This document shows positions 44,344-55,100 of a stretch of 64,000 nucleotides of DNA, piece by piece. This stretch comes from Narthecium ossifragum (Eukaryota; Streptophyta; Magnoliopsida; Dioscoreales; Nartheciaceae): contig OY986969.1 of the NCBI GenBank assembly GCA_963920575.1, forward strand, positions 6,396,001 through 6,460,000, read 5' to 3'. Both the position numbers and the translations under genes were made by a program. Below the pieces are notes generated by a model. It saw nothing but the letters and a program-made list of their open reading frames with translations, was not told where the DNA came from and made no database searches. Each line of letters begins with the position of its first letter. Within the stretch, counting starts at the first letter, position 1.

Positions 44344-45717
44344 TTGAATGAATCGACTCGTTTAGCCCAACAAGTAGATGCCTTGAGTAGGAACCTGGAT
44401 CAAGTCTTAAATCAATTAGCCAATCAAGTTGCATCTTCAAATCCTTCAAATCCTTCAAATCCTTCAATGCCATCTTATACTGCAGATGTATGTTTCTTAT
44501 GTTCTACTGGTGACCATGATGTTACTGATTGTTATTTAGCTCCTCATTATCCTGAACTAGTTCAGGAACATATCAACGCAATCTATAATCATTCCAAGCC
44601 AGCTCTTGATCCTTACTCCAATACTTATAATCCTGGTCTGCGTCATCATCCTAACTTCTCTTGGAAAACTCCTGGACAGCAGCCTGATTCCTTTAATCCA
44701 AGACCACCTATGAACAATCAAAATCCAGGTTTTCCTCCTAAATTCCAACCTCCGTATAAGCTTCCTCAAAATTTTCCTTCCCAAGGACCATATCAATCTC
44801 AACAGTCTCAACCTTGGGGAGGCCAGTCATATGGAGCGCCGCTACCTCAACAACCTCAAAACCAACCTTCTCTTCCCCAACCGAACCAAGGTCCAGCTAT
44901 GGATGAGTTTACCAAAGTACTCCATTCTCATACTCAAGCATTAGCTAAGTTAGAAGCTCAAATAGGTCAAATAGCTAACGCTTTGTCAAAAAGGGAAGAA
45001 GGTACATTGCTAAGTCAACCCATTCCTAACCCTAGAGGTCAACATTCCGTTGAGTCTTCTCATGAACAAGTCCAAGCTGTCACGACTCTGCGAAGTGGGA
45101 AGACCTTTGCTAATATCGAAAAACCGGATGAGGAATATCTAGATCATGATCTTACATCTCAACCTCTCAATGCAACTCCATCTACTTCTCAAGTTCCAGT
45201 AAAGAGAGATTTGCATGAACCTAATGATGAGGTGTTACCCAAAACTTCAATTCCTGCTCCTCATGATTCTACTTCATCGCCTGAGCCGAATCCTAGGACC
45301 TATGTACCGAAAATTCCTTTTCCTGAGGCCCTAGTAGATCCGACTTCAAAGCCTTACAAAAGTTCTAAACTTGATGAAATTATGGAAGTTTTTAAGAAAG
45401 TTTATATTAATCTGCCTCTTTTAGATGCGATTAAACAAGTTCCTTCTTATGCAAAATTCTTAAAAGATTTATGTACTCAGAAGCGTCGATCTAGATCTCA
45501 TGTTTCCAAAAAGATTTTCCTAACTGAACAAGTAAGTTCTATTCTTCGTAGTGATATTCCTCCTAACCTTAAAGATCCAGGTACTCCTACGACATCCTGC
45601 ATCATAGGAAGTCATTTGATAGAAGGAGCTTTACTTGATTTGGGAGCTAGTGTGAATCTCATGCCATATTCAATGTATTCCAAGTTTGGTATAGGGAACT
45701 TAAACCCACTGCTATGA
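44344..45717 (+). pseudogene. Athila gag C-terminal part and start of protease
   Basis: The frame carries a knuckle of the form CFLCSTGDHDVTDC (CX2CX4HX4C), a long Pro/Gln-rich linker, a short predicted coiled coil (KLEAQIGQIANALSKREEG) and the TLRSGKTF-type motif of Athila. It then has the start of the aspartic protease with GALLDLGASVNLMPYSMY (about 45627), where the usual DxGAS active site reads DLGAS. The frame then shifts into the next one at about 45714. Confidence 0.85.
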
Positions 45718-46652
45718 CTCTTCAGTTAGCTGATCGTTCAATTAAAACCCCACGGGGTGTGCTTGAAGATATTCTAGTTAAAGTTGGTCAATGTGTGTTT
45801 CCTGTGGATTTTGTGGTGTTGGATATGGAACCAAGCCCGCAAACTAAGAAAAATGTTCCTATAATTCTTGGTCGACCTTTCTTAGCTACAACTAATGATT
45901 GCATTAATTGTAGGGATGGTATCATGACAGTTACTTTTGGAAATATGGAATTAAAATTGAATATTTTTCATACGTCAAAACGTCATGCATATGATGATGA
46001 TTGTTTCATGATAAACGCAATGATAAACGATGATGGTATCGATAAGTGTGTGGATGAGGAGGTGAATAAAATAGTGCATGATGATGATGATGTGTTTAGT
46101 GGAAGTTATAAACGTCCATGTGATGTTGCTGTCTTGGACGATGATGAGATAGTAGTTAAAAATGCTTTACCGGATCTTAATGTTGATTTTCAAGAGTTGA
46201 AAGATGAAGTTGTAAATGTGAAGGATGATTCACCTACTTGTGATGTTAATAATCTTAATCTTGTTGAGGATGCGAGAAATGATGGTTTATACAAGGAGGT
46301 ATGTAAGATTTCTTGGAGGAAAATTCCGATTGATCCTGGACCTCATATTTCTTCAACTCTAGCGTTACCATCTTGGATTATGCCACCTAAATTCATTCAT
46401 CGGAGAGTTTTGAAAGTTGGCGATAAAGTTTGGTTATTCAAGGCTAGACCTAGACTCTCTTCGGGCAAACCTAGGTCTAGGTGGACCGGCCCATTCCTCG
46501 TACAACAGATTCTTCCCCACATGGCAATTAAAATCCGTCATATTAAATCCGGCTCAATTTTTAAAGTGAAGGGTCATAGGTTAAAACCTTATATTGAAAA
46601 TCCTCCCCACCGTGATCCGACAATGACCTTGGCGGAGCCACATTATCGATGA
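45714..46652 (+). pseudogene. Athila protease remainder fused to integrase C-terminus
   Basis: It begins with the rest of the protease (LQLADRSIKTPRGVLEDILV, then IILGRPFLATT), passes through an acidic linker and ends RRVLKVGDKVWLFKARPRL, SRWTGPFLVQQI and GSIFKVKGHRLKPY, the tail of a gypsy integrase. Reverse transcriptase, RNase H and the integrase DDE core, about 3 kb in full elements, are absent. The join is a deletion within one reading frame. Confidence 0.85.
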
Positions 46653-48370
46653 TTGGTCGTTAACTTCGTCGGGCTAACGACGTTAAACCGAGCGCTTGAT
46701 GGGAGGCAACCCATCGATTTCAAGTAGTTACTTGCTCTTTATTTATTTATTTGCTTTTTGTAAGTTTTGTCGTTTTTTTTTACCACTGTGTGCATGGTTG
46801 CTTTATGTTATACCTTGGGTGGGTACTGTGGGTGTGCATACCTGATTCGATGTGGATATGTGATATTGTGATGGTCCATGTGATTAAATCTTGTTTTCAT
46901 GCAGGTTAAAGCATAGGGTAGTTTATTTTTCCTGTCAATGTGTAATGAATGTTTGTACTGCCCTTGGGCTGACTGAATAAATAAAGGAGATGCTGCCCAA
47001 TTTTTCTCTAATTTTACATGTTTATTCCATTATCTTCTTCTGTGCGATCACGGGGTATTTCTTCTAATATTCTCCAGGCTTCTGTTGTATGATCCGCATT
47101 TCGTAGGGATGTAAGTCCCGAACAGACGTGGTATTCCCAATTAAATCTGGTTGGCACATATGGTTTACCTTCCCCAAGGATACTACCTTATTCAGGCTTC
47201 TGACAACAATGCTTCATCAGGTTATCTCTACCCCTTACCCTATTTACGTGCTTGAGGACAAACCCGCGTAAGTTGGGGGGTGATGTTGCATTCATAGATT
47301 TCATGTTTAATATTTTAAGGTAACAACATATTGTACATCCCTTTAATTGTGCCAAAGGAAGGAAATTATGAGAGTATTGACAAAGATGCATGTTTTAGAA
47401 ATTTATTTTATGAATTATTCTGATGCTCGTCTGGTATATAAGGGACAGTAAATTTTTACAATGCCTGATATTACTTCTATACTTTAACACTTTTACCATG
47501 GTTTAAGGATAGCTTGATATATCCTACTGCACATATTCACTTTCACATGTCGAAGACTTGACATAAGATTCTAAGCCTGAAACTGGGATAGATTTACAGT
47601 TCTTTGTCATGTCATAGAAGATACATGAATACATGCAATTTTCTGTTCGAAAAAAAAAAGTATGTGTCTGAAAGTGTAGGGTGTTCAACTTAGTAACCGG
47701 GCAGTGTGCCTAGCCAGCGTGCTGTTCGCATAAAACAGTTGAATTACCTGAAATGAAATGAGAAAAAAGGGGTTTCATACTTAGTAACCGGGCAGTGTGC
47801 CTAGCCAGCGTGCTGTTCGCGTAAAACGGTTGAAATTCCTTGTAAAAAGAAAAAGAAGAAAAAAAAGAGAACAGAGATTGTTATGTGATAAATGAAAAAT
47901 ATATGCTGACTCAGGATAGTGATCTTGAATAGTTGAATGTTTGGATATAATGGAGACTCAGAAGCATGTGGAACTCTATTCACACACGGGAGTGTTAAAG
48001 TTATTTTTGATCATGAGTAAATATGTTAAAGTATTGGAAGTATGTTATGGCATGTTTTGCTTTGCTATATCTTTATGTGACTAGAAGTTGAAGGGTACGT
48101 TCATGGGTAATATTTCTGATTCATGCATTAGAGTTGATGATTCTTATGATGGATTTCTAATGGCATAGTTAAGGGGATGTATTAATGTTTGTGGGTATCA
48201 TCACCGGAAACCCTCAGGAGACTATAACTCCTCCACTGGGGCCACCCAGGGGTTTAAAGGCTTGTTACACATGCTAAGTATAATCGTGAGACCTACGAAA
48301 GTGGCTAGTTAGGTTTACTGCTTTATGTTTATTTTTATCTTGCTTTGCTCGAGGACTAGCAAAGATCAAG
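46653..48370. other. Athila 3' non-coding region, no env-like frame
   Basis: Full Athila elements carry an env-like gene here. None is seen. The region holds the conserved GGGAGGCAACCC stretch and a 56-bp direct repeat. Confidence 0.6.
47688..47834. repeat. direct duplication, ~56-bp unit
   Basis: ACTTAGTAACCGGGCAGTGT starts units at 47688-47743 and 47779-47834 (period 91). They share GCCTAGCCAGCGTGCTGTTC and TAAAAC(A/G)GTTGAA, and each is followed by an A-rich stretch. Confidence 0.85.
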
Positions 48371-48380
48371 TTGGGGGGTG

Positions 48381-49920
48381 TGATAACGCGTGAAAAGTGC
48401 ACAAATCACCCCTTTAACTAGGTCCTGTTAGCCTCAGAGCAATGCTATTTTGATGGTCTATGGTGCATTTCAGGTATAAGAGCCTTCAACGAAGGTTAGA
48501 TCAAGTTTGGTGCTAAAACGAAGTGATTCGGGCAATCCTGCGTGAAGGAGATCGATCTGCATCCTGAAGGAGATCGATCTCATTATTCCAGCAAGAAGCG
48601 GTCCAGTTGAAGCAAAGGAGATCGATCTTGGTCGGGCGTATTCCAGATCCAGAGTTCGCAGAACGAAGGAGATCGATCTTCTTCCCAATGGAGATCGATC
48701 TCATTTGATGCTGGGGGAAAAATAAAGGGCTGAGATCTAATCCGAGTTAGGGTTTTATTAAGGCCTATAAATAGGTGTTGGGAGAGGATTTTTGGCAGCC
48801 ACCCATAGACGAATTTCCCTCTCCTCCTGGGTGTTTCCTTGGCTTTTCTTCCTCCATAAACATTAGGGTTAGGTCTTGAAGATAGATCCATGGCGGGAGC
48901 GCGTCATCAACCTTCCCCGATGGATCGTTTCTTCAAGATGAGTAGCTAAATCTTTATTCTAGGAAATTCTATGATGTAATAGGGAGTTTATTTAGGTTTT
49001 CCTATGGATCAGAGCATGTATTTTATGATGGTTTAATGGATAGAATTCGGATTTTATACATCTATTGGTAATATCTCTTATGGTGAATGTATTGTTTGCT
49101 CTTTGTGCCCTAATTTCGATCTGTCTTGTCTTGGTTTTTCCGTGAGTTTACAGCCGGATTTTGTGAAAACTCAAAACATAAAAGTTGTAGATCTCTGTCT
49201 TAGCTTTCCAACGAATCTTGAATCGCCTTGTTTCGAGTTCGGATGTGAAAGTTACGCTGAGATTACGCTCACTGGTTTTGAGCATTGCATGTTAGAGGCT
49301 AGGATCAGGACATGTTCAAGTTGCTTTCATGCTAGAACCATGTTAGATCTTTGGATTGGATTCTAAACCCTAGCTAATGATTGTAGGAGTGCTAGAACCA
49401 CTGCCTTAATGCTGGAACCATTAAGACCTATGATTGTAACCTACGATTCATTCTTAATCTTTATTGATTAGGCGATCTCAAAGTGCTAGAACCACTTTGA
49501 TTATTTTCCTACCAATTATCCGCTAATTTGATCTTCATTTCGACGTAGACTTTTAATGAATCTATGTTGAGTGATAGTGGACCTAGCCAATCTTCTATCA
49601 ACCCTAGAAAACAATCTTGAACTTATTGAATTGCTCTTATCCTAGGAATGCCTAGATAGCTCTCGATTACGGATTAGAACTTCCTAGCCTTTTTCTCCTA
49701 TTGTTATTCTCCCAATTTAGTTTAAAAGACCAACTATCATCCATTTCCCTTAACTTTTGGATTTAGAACTATGTACGGTAATTAGACTTAATCCTGTTTT
49801 CCCTGTGGACCGACCCGGACTCATAGCTATCTACCCCTTAAGTAGTTAGTAGTGATTCGGATTATAAATTTGTAATTTTGGCGTCCTTGTTAAGGTAACG
49901 ACACTTTTCAAGGCGTGTCA
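48381..49920 (+). repeat. Athila 3' LTR
   Basis: Pair of 41684-43222. TATAAATA is at 48766-48773. It also has five GGAGATCGATCT units, but in a different arrangement from the 5' LTR. Confidence 0.9.
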
Positions 49921-50711
49921 TCCGGGCCCCTTTTGCATGGAGATGAGTGCCGCCTATTACTTCCACCACTAACGGTTCGACCTCAAGGGCCTCCCCGCCG
50001 ACCTCATCCGCCGGGGGATGGTCGTCGACTCGTCGAGGACCGGCGCAGCCACACGGCCTCCGCCTACCCATCGAGGACTACCCCTACACCAACGACGGGC
50101 TCCTGATGTGGTCCACGATAGAGAACTGGGTCCAGTCCTACATCGGGATCTACTACCCAAACCCAACCGCGGTCTGATCAGACCCGGAACTCCATGCCTG
50201 GTACAACGAGTCCATCCGCGTGGGCAACGCCGACATCCGTCACGCGCCATGGTGGCCCACGCTCTCTACGCCGGAGTATCTTATCGGCGTCCTCACAACC
50301 TTCATCTGGCTCGCCTCGGCGCAGCACACCGCGCTCAACTTTGGCCAGTACCCGCTCGCCGGCTACGTCCCGTGCGGGGCGCCTCTGATGCGGCGATTGA
50401 TTCCCGACCCGGAGAAGGACCGGGACGAATACAGGGAATTCCTGCAGACCCACACAAGTGGTTCCTGACGGCGATACCGGGGTTGCTGACGTCGAGGAAG
50501 TTCATGGCGGTGGTGGACACGTCGTCGACGCACTCGTCGGACGAGGAGTACCGGGGGGAGAGGCAGCAGCCCGACACGTGGACGGCGGATGCCGAGGCGG
50601 TGGAGGGGTTGAGGAGATTAGCGGCGGAGATGAGGGCGATAGAGGATGAGGTGCGGAGGAGGAACCGGGACCTGCGTAGGAGGAACCGGTGCGGGGTGGT
50701 CCCATACGACT
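49921..50711 (+). pseudogene. captured lipoxygenase fragment, C-terminal half
   Basis: It continues the exon interrupted at 41683: MEMSAAYY, a stop (HH*RF), FDLKGLPADLIRRGM. After frameshifts it reads QPHGLRLPIEDYPYTNDGLL, another stop near 50175, HAPWWPTLSTPEYLIG, and ASAQHTALNFGQYPLAGYVP. After a further frameshift come KFMAVVDTSSTHSSDEEYRG and RRNRDLRRRNRCGVVPY. It ends ~20 residues before the normal lipoxygenase C-terminus, where the Pack-MULE TIR begins. At least two stops and two frameshifts show decay. Confidence 0.88.
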
Positions 50712-50806
50712 ATCAAATAGGATCTGGCCGTCTATTTAAATGGACGGTCCGATTTGACTTACTTGAGGGCCTCAAGTAAGTCAGTCACTTGAGGCCCCCC
50801 GAATCC
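50706..50806 (-). repeat. right TIR of lipoxygenase Pack-MULE
   Basis: Inverse of 40944-41044, ending GGCCCCCCGAATCC before the duplication TTCTTCCTCC. Confidence 0.85.
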
Positions 50807-51311
50807 TTCTTCCTCCTGGTTCTCTCGTTCCGCCGGCCGTCAAGAGACCACGTGATCCTCTCCTCCAACCTCAAGCGGTCGCCGGTTTCCTCTCACGCTT
50901 GAAGCCGGCCCTTGGATATTGGGTTCTCCGGCTGATCTTTGGTCCAAAGTTCTCTCATCTCATACGAGCGTCCCCGATCCCGCTGGATTAGGCTGTGCTG
51001 CGAGCCTGGAATGCGATATTGAGGAGCTTCTTGACCGGCGGCATCTGATCCGCTTCTTCTTCTAGCAAAGCACTTGAATCCCCTAGCTAAGGTCTTCCTA
51101 ACCTGATCCTCACTGGATTTCGAGGTTTTTTGTGCTCTTTTTGTACTTGATCCTCTTTGTTGGCATGTATCTTGGGATTTCTTCTCTGTTCAACGTATCT
51201 GATGTTTGATTTCTTCGTCTATGATCTTTGGTGGTGTTTGGTTGAAATGTTTTGGGGTTTCAACTATTTGGTGGTATTTGATTGATCCCCTTCTATTGAT
51301 ATGCGATGGTT

Positions 51312-51747
51312 GGGATTTCAATGTTGTTATTCTGAGCCAAATGCATGCTTTTTACTGCCTTAGATGTGAATCTGAGGCAAAATGCAACTTTTTTGGTTTG
51401 CTGCAATTCTGATTTTGATGCTCCGCTGGTTTGGTTGAATTCACCTCAAGTGATGTTTAATTTATGTGTTGATTTTTGTCACTGGTGCTTGATCCCCTTC
51501 TATTGATATGTTTTCGCCCTCCATGTAACGAGAGCTCCTGGTTTATGAGATGATTTTGTTCCTTGAAGGTTGATCCCCTCCTATCTAATTCTCTGTTGGG
51601 ATTTCTATGTTGTTATTTTGAACCAAATGCATGTTTTTTACTGCCTTAGATGTGAATCTGAGTCGAAATGCAACTTTTTGGTTTGATGCAATTCTGATTT
51701 TGAAGCTCCGCTGGTTTGGTTGAATTCAACTCAAGTGATGTTTAGTT
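51312..51747. repeat. ~150-bp direct repeat pair
   Basis: GGGATTTC(A/T)ATGTTGTTAT starts both copies. They share ACTGCCTTAGATGTGAATCTGA and CTCCGCTGGTTTGGTTGAATT. The period is about 286 bp. Confidence 0.85.
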
Positions 51748-51805
51748 TTTGAGAAATGGGAGATGATGATGTCAATCAAAAAGCTCATCCTTGCTATACA
51801 TTATT

Positions 51806-52030
51806 TGATCCTTATTATGTCTGATTTGATTCTTACTATGCTTGTATTTCCATGCTCATGCTTGCTATAACTGATCCCCTATTTGAAGCTTTGATTTCAA
51901 CTGTTTTGCATGTATATTGAGCTTAATGTGATTTTGTTAGGTCGTGCTATACCTGGTTTGATCCTTATTATGTCTGATTTAATTCTTACTATGCTTGTAT
52001 TTCCATTCTCATGCTTGCTATGGCTGATCC
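51806..52030. repeat. ~75-bp direct repeat pair
   Basis: TGATCCTTATTATGTCTGAT starts both copies, which end in TCATGCTTGCTAT. The period is about 153 bp. Confidence 0.85.
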
Positions 52031-52142
52031 TAGTGCGATCGGAACGAATCAGCTTCGGATTTGGAGTGCGATCGGAACGAAGCCTCTTCCCCTCCTAAAG
52101 GACTCCTAGAGAGAGAAGAAGGAGAAGAAGAGAGTCGTCAAG

Positions 52143-55100
52143 ATGAGAGCGGATTGCCGTTATGAGGTGTCGCAGGCAGCGTATGTAAAGCTAGTACTCC
52201 ACGCCCTCAAGCACCGCACCGCCGCCGTCAATGGCGTCCTCCTCGGACGCCTCTGCGAGGATAATGGCGGCGCTGCCGCCACCGTACAGATCGTCGACTC
52301 TGCCCCCCTCTCCCACTCCCACATCGGCCTCCTGCCCTCCCTCGAGCTTGCCCTTATTCAGGTATTACTTGCGAATCTTCTCTCTTAAGTCCCTCAGGTT
52401 CCTAATCTAGGGTTTTTCTTGATGGATCTCTGCGTGCGGTTGCTAATGGGAAACAGGTGGAGGAGCACTACGGCGCGGAGGGCATGAGCGTGGTGGGATA
52501 CTACCACGCCAACGAGAGGCACGATGACGCTGAGCTGGGCAATGCTGCCAAGAAGATTGGGGATCACATCTTCCGATACTTTCCTCGTGCCGCTGTTCTT
52601 TTGGTTCGTCTCGCTTATCAATCTTTTCTTGGTTTCTGGAGTTTTGTCTTAAAAGCTGGACCTTTTGGTGTGATTGATTGATGTAGTTGGATAACAAGAA
52701 GCTGGAGGCGTTGCCGCAGTCCAAGGGACGGGATCCTGTGGTGCAGGTAATGACTGTTGCTTGCTGTTAATTTCTCCATGGTTGTGTAGTATTATGCAGA
52801 AAGCAAACTTGAAAAAGATCCGGCTGTTACGTTGACCTCTAAATGATGTGTAGATCATTGACTAGGGGATGTTAGTTTATAAATCTTCAAAAGATGAAAT
52901 AAGTTTTTTGAATAGTGTGAAAATAGCCTAAGCAAAGTCCACTTCCTACTAGTCTGACCCTGTGCTTTCATGATTAGCATGACGTTGTTGTTTGTGAACA
53001 TTACGGTTTCTGCTTGCTTTGTGACTGAGAAGAAGTTAGTATGTCATTGTTCATTCAGAATAAGGTTTATGAACTTATCAGTTTTGACTCGAAAACATTC
53101 GAATATCATAGTAGTTTTTAGTCTATTGTCGGTTACAGTTTTACAGAATATATGCATTGGAGTCTTAATTTAGTGTAGAAAGTTAAGAAGAATTCAAATT
53201 CCCTTGGGAAAGGAGGGCTGCAAAGGTACATACATGTGTTCTTCCGTCCTTTTCCGTGTTTCAAAACCTAGAATTGGTTTCTAAACTATATTTGAGCACA
53301 TTTTTGTCCCTTTATAGAATGTTCCCCCCAGTCCATAGCTGACTTCAGTGCTTAGACGAACAAAGGAAATCTTATTGCTTTTCTTTTAAACTTACAGCTA
53401 GCAATAGGATCCATAAACCAAGTGCAAAATCAGATAGCCTTCGTGAAAGCCTAGTGCCTCGGGCAACATTTGGGCAAGAAAAAAGTTTAAAAAAGGAGCT
53501 TTGATAGATGATGTCATTGATGTGATCCGCAAGACATGCAATCTAAAAACTATGAGTGATGTATCTTAAGTTTCGTTGTCACTGTAGTCATGATGGCTTA
53601 TTATTGATAAAGCTGGGAATATGTTGAGGGCATGCATAGGAATATACGTAAGGGTACAAAGAGTGTTTTAGATTAATACACTTGGAAAAACAACATAAGT
53701 TGAATTGGTTGGATGAAGAGAGCGATACATATTAATTTTTAATTGAACATGCTCCTATAAACAATGTATTTTTGATGCGTGTTGGAACACGGTCGCTGAA
53801 TCACAAACACAGCATCAATAAATGGTGCTCACCTTGTCGACAAGAAACCAGTCTTTGTATGCACGACAGATTCAAAGGCCACTTGTTATGCATTTTTGGT
53901 ACAATTGAACTAATTAAGTGAGTAATTAGCTTGTTTACCAATCTATAAAATATCTTATTGTGTTGGTCACAAGATGCGGGGATGAACTTGTGTCTGTGTG
54001 CAAAGCTTAATTGGTAGCAGGATTGCGAGAACATTAGTTAGAAAATGGCTACATATAATTGACTATATTTTTCGGTTAATTGGGGATTAGTCACTTTTAA
54101 TTGAATTATTTGTTTCATAGTCATATGGGTTTTTTTAAGGTGATAGATCCTCTAACTAACTATTATAGTTCGGTTTTAAAATTTTATGACAAAGATACCC
54201 TCATCTATTGTGGTAATCTCCTAACCCTAAATCCAACCACCTCCCATCAGCCATCCACCGTTGCCAACCATCCTTCGCTGACCATCCGTTGACCTCCGGC
54301 GAACTCCCTCACCTCCGGCTACCTCATCTTATTTCCCGCCCCCCACCACCTCCATCTCCTAGCTCCACCATTACCATCCTCACACCATCCACTTCACATG
54401 CGAGGCACCTTTCTTTCCGGCGAGAACCCCTCCTCTCTCCGACCATCTCCTACGTCCACCATCTCCAAGTGTCACCATCAACCTCCAGCCCCTGGCAGCC
54501 ACCACTACCTCCGCCTTCCCCTCTAGCCACCACAACCACCCTCTCTCTCTTACCCACCACTGCAGCCAACAACTCCATCGTCACCACCCCCCACTACTCT
54601 GGCGAACCTCCATTAAAGCCGGCCAAACTCACCCCCCCCCCCCCCTCGCTTGGTGAGATCCGTCTTCTCCAAGGGCGTGTTTGGCGCGCGGTATCCGCGG
54701 TACCTGCGGAATGGTATCTGCAGGAGCGGATACCGCGCGCGGCGTCCGCGCAATTCGCGCGGATGGCAAAATCGAGATCCGCTCGGGTTCCGCCGCGGGA
54801 TCCAAATGCGTGGATCCCACGGATTCACCGGATTCGGGGCGCGCCAAACATGCCTCAAGAGAACCGGGGCCGCCCACCCTGGATTCGCCGCATCCGTCGC
54901 CCAACGGCATGATCCACTTCGGTGGATTAATTCCCAGGCCTCTCTCGACCTCTCCTCTAATCATGACCTCCGTCTAGCCCATATTGCCGATGATCAAGCT
55001 CCGACAACCCTTCAGCTATCGGATCTTATCTGATTCATATTTGATTGAATCAGGCTCAGCTACTGGACTTGATCAGATTCTACCTGATCTGATCTGGTTC

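Larger units (their letters stand above)
41684..49920 (+). mobile_element. Athila-type Ty3/gypsy retrotransposon lacking RT, RNase H and integrase core
   Basis: 8,237 bp with LTRs of 1,539 bp (41684-43222) and 1,540 bp (48381-49920) that are very similar. The primer-binding site TGGCGCCGTTGCCGGGGA (43229-43246) matches tRNA-Asp, as in Athila. The polypurine tract TTGGGGGGTG ends at 48380. The flanking CCCGG and TCCGG are a 5-bp duplication with one change. It keeps gag, protease and the very C-terminal part of integrase, followed by the typical GCGCTTGATGGGAGGCAACC stretch (46692). The catalytic pol core is deleted, so it must have moved with help from another element, or lost the core after insertion. 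Confidence 0.9.
40944..50806. mobile_element. Pack-MULE carrying a lipoxygenase fragment, split by an Athila element
   Basis: The TIRs of about 100 bp (40944-41044 and 50706-50806) start GGATTCGGGGGCCTCAAGTG. They are flanked by perfect 10-bp duplications TTCTTCCTCC (40934-40943 and 50807-50816). The interior without the Athila insertion (41684-49920) is about 1.6 kb and consists of GC-rich lipoxygenase coding sequence. There is no transposase. The insertion lies between GCP1 and EMC8/9 in their shared upstream region. Confidence 0.88.
50817..52142 (+). promoter_or_regulatory. upstream region of EMC8/9 with local duplications
   Basis: The 1.3 kb before the EMC8/9 start codon is T-rich and holds two pairs of direct repeats: 51312-51462 with 51598-51747, and 51806-51886 with 51959-52030. 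A purine-rich leader (GAGAGAGAAGAAGGAGAAG, 52110-52130) directly precedes the ATG. No other coding sequence is seen. The low-GC, T-rich composition would suit a 5' UTR intron. That is inference. Confidence 0.45.

Noticed and set aside
46653..48370. An env-like gene of the Athila element
   Set aside because: No open frame of useful length or membrane-protein character is present.
41155..50711. A functional lipoxygenase gene
   Set aside because: Both ends are missing, stops and frameshifts are present, an Athila element splits it, and MULE TIRs enclose it.
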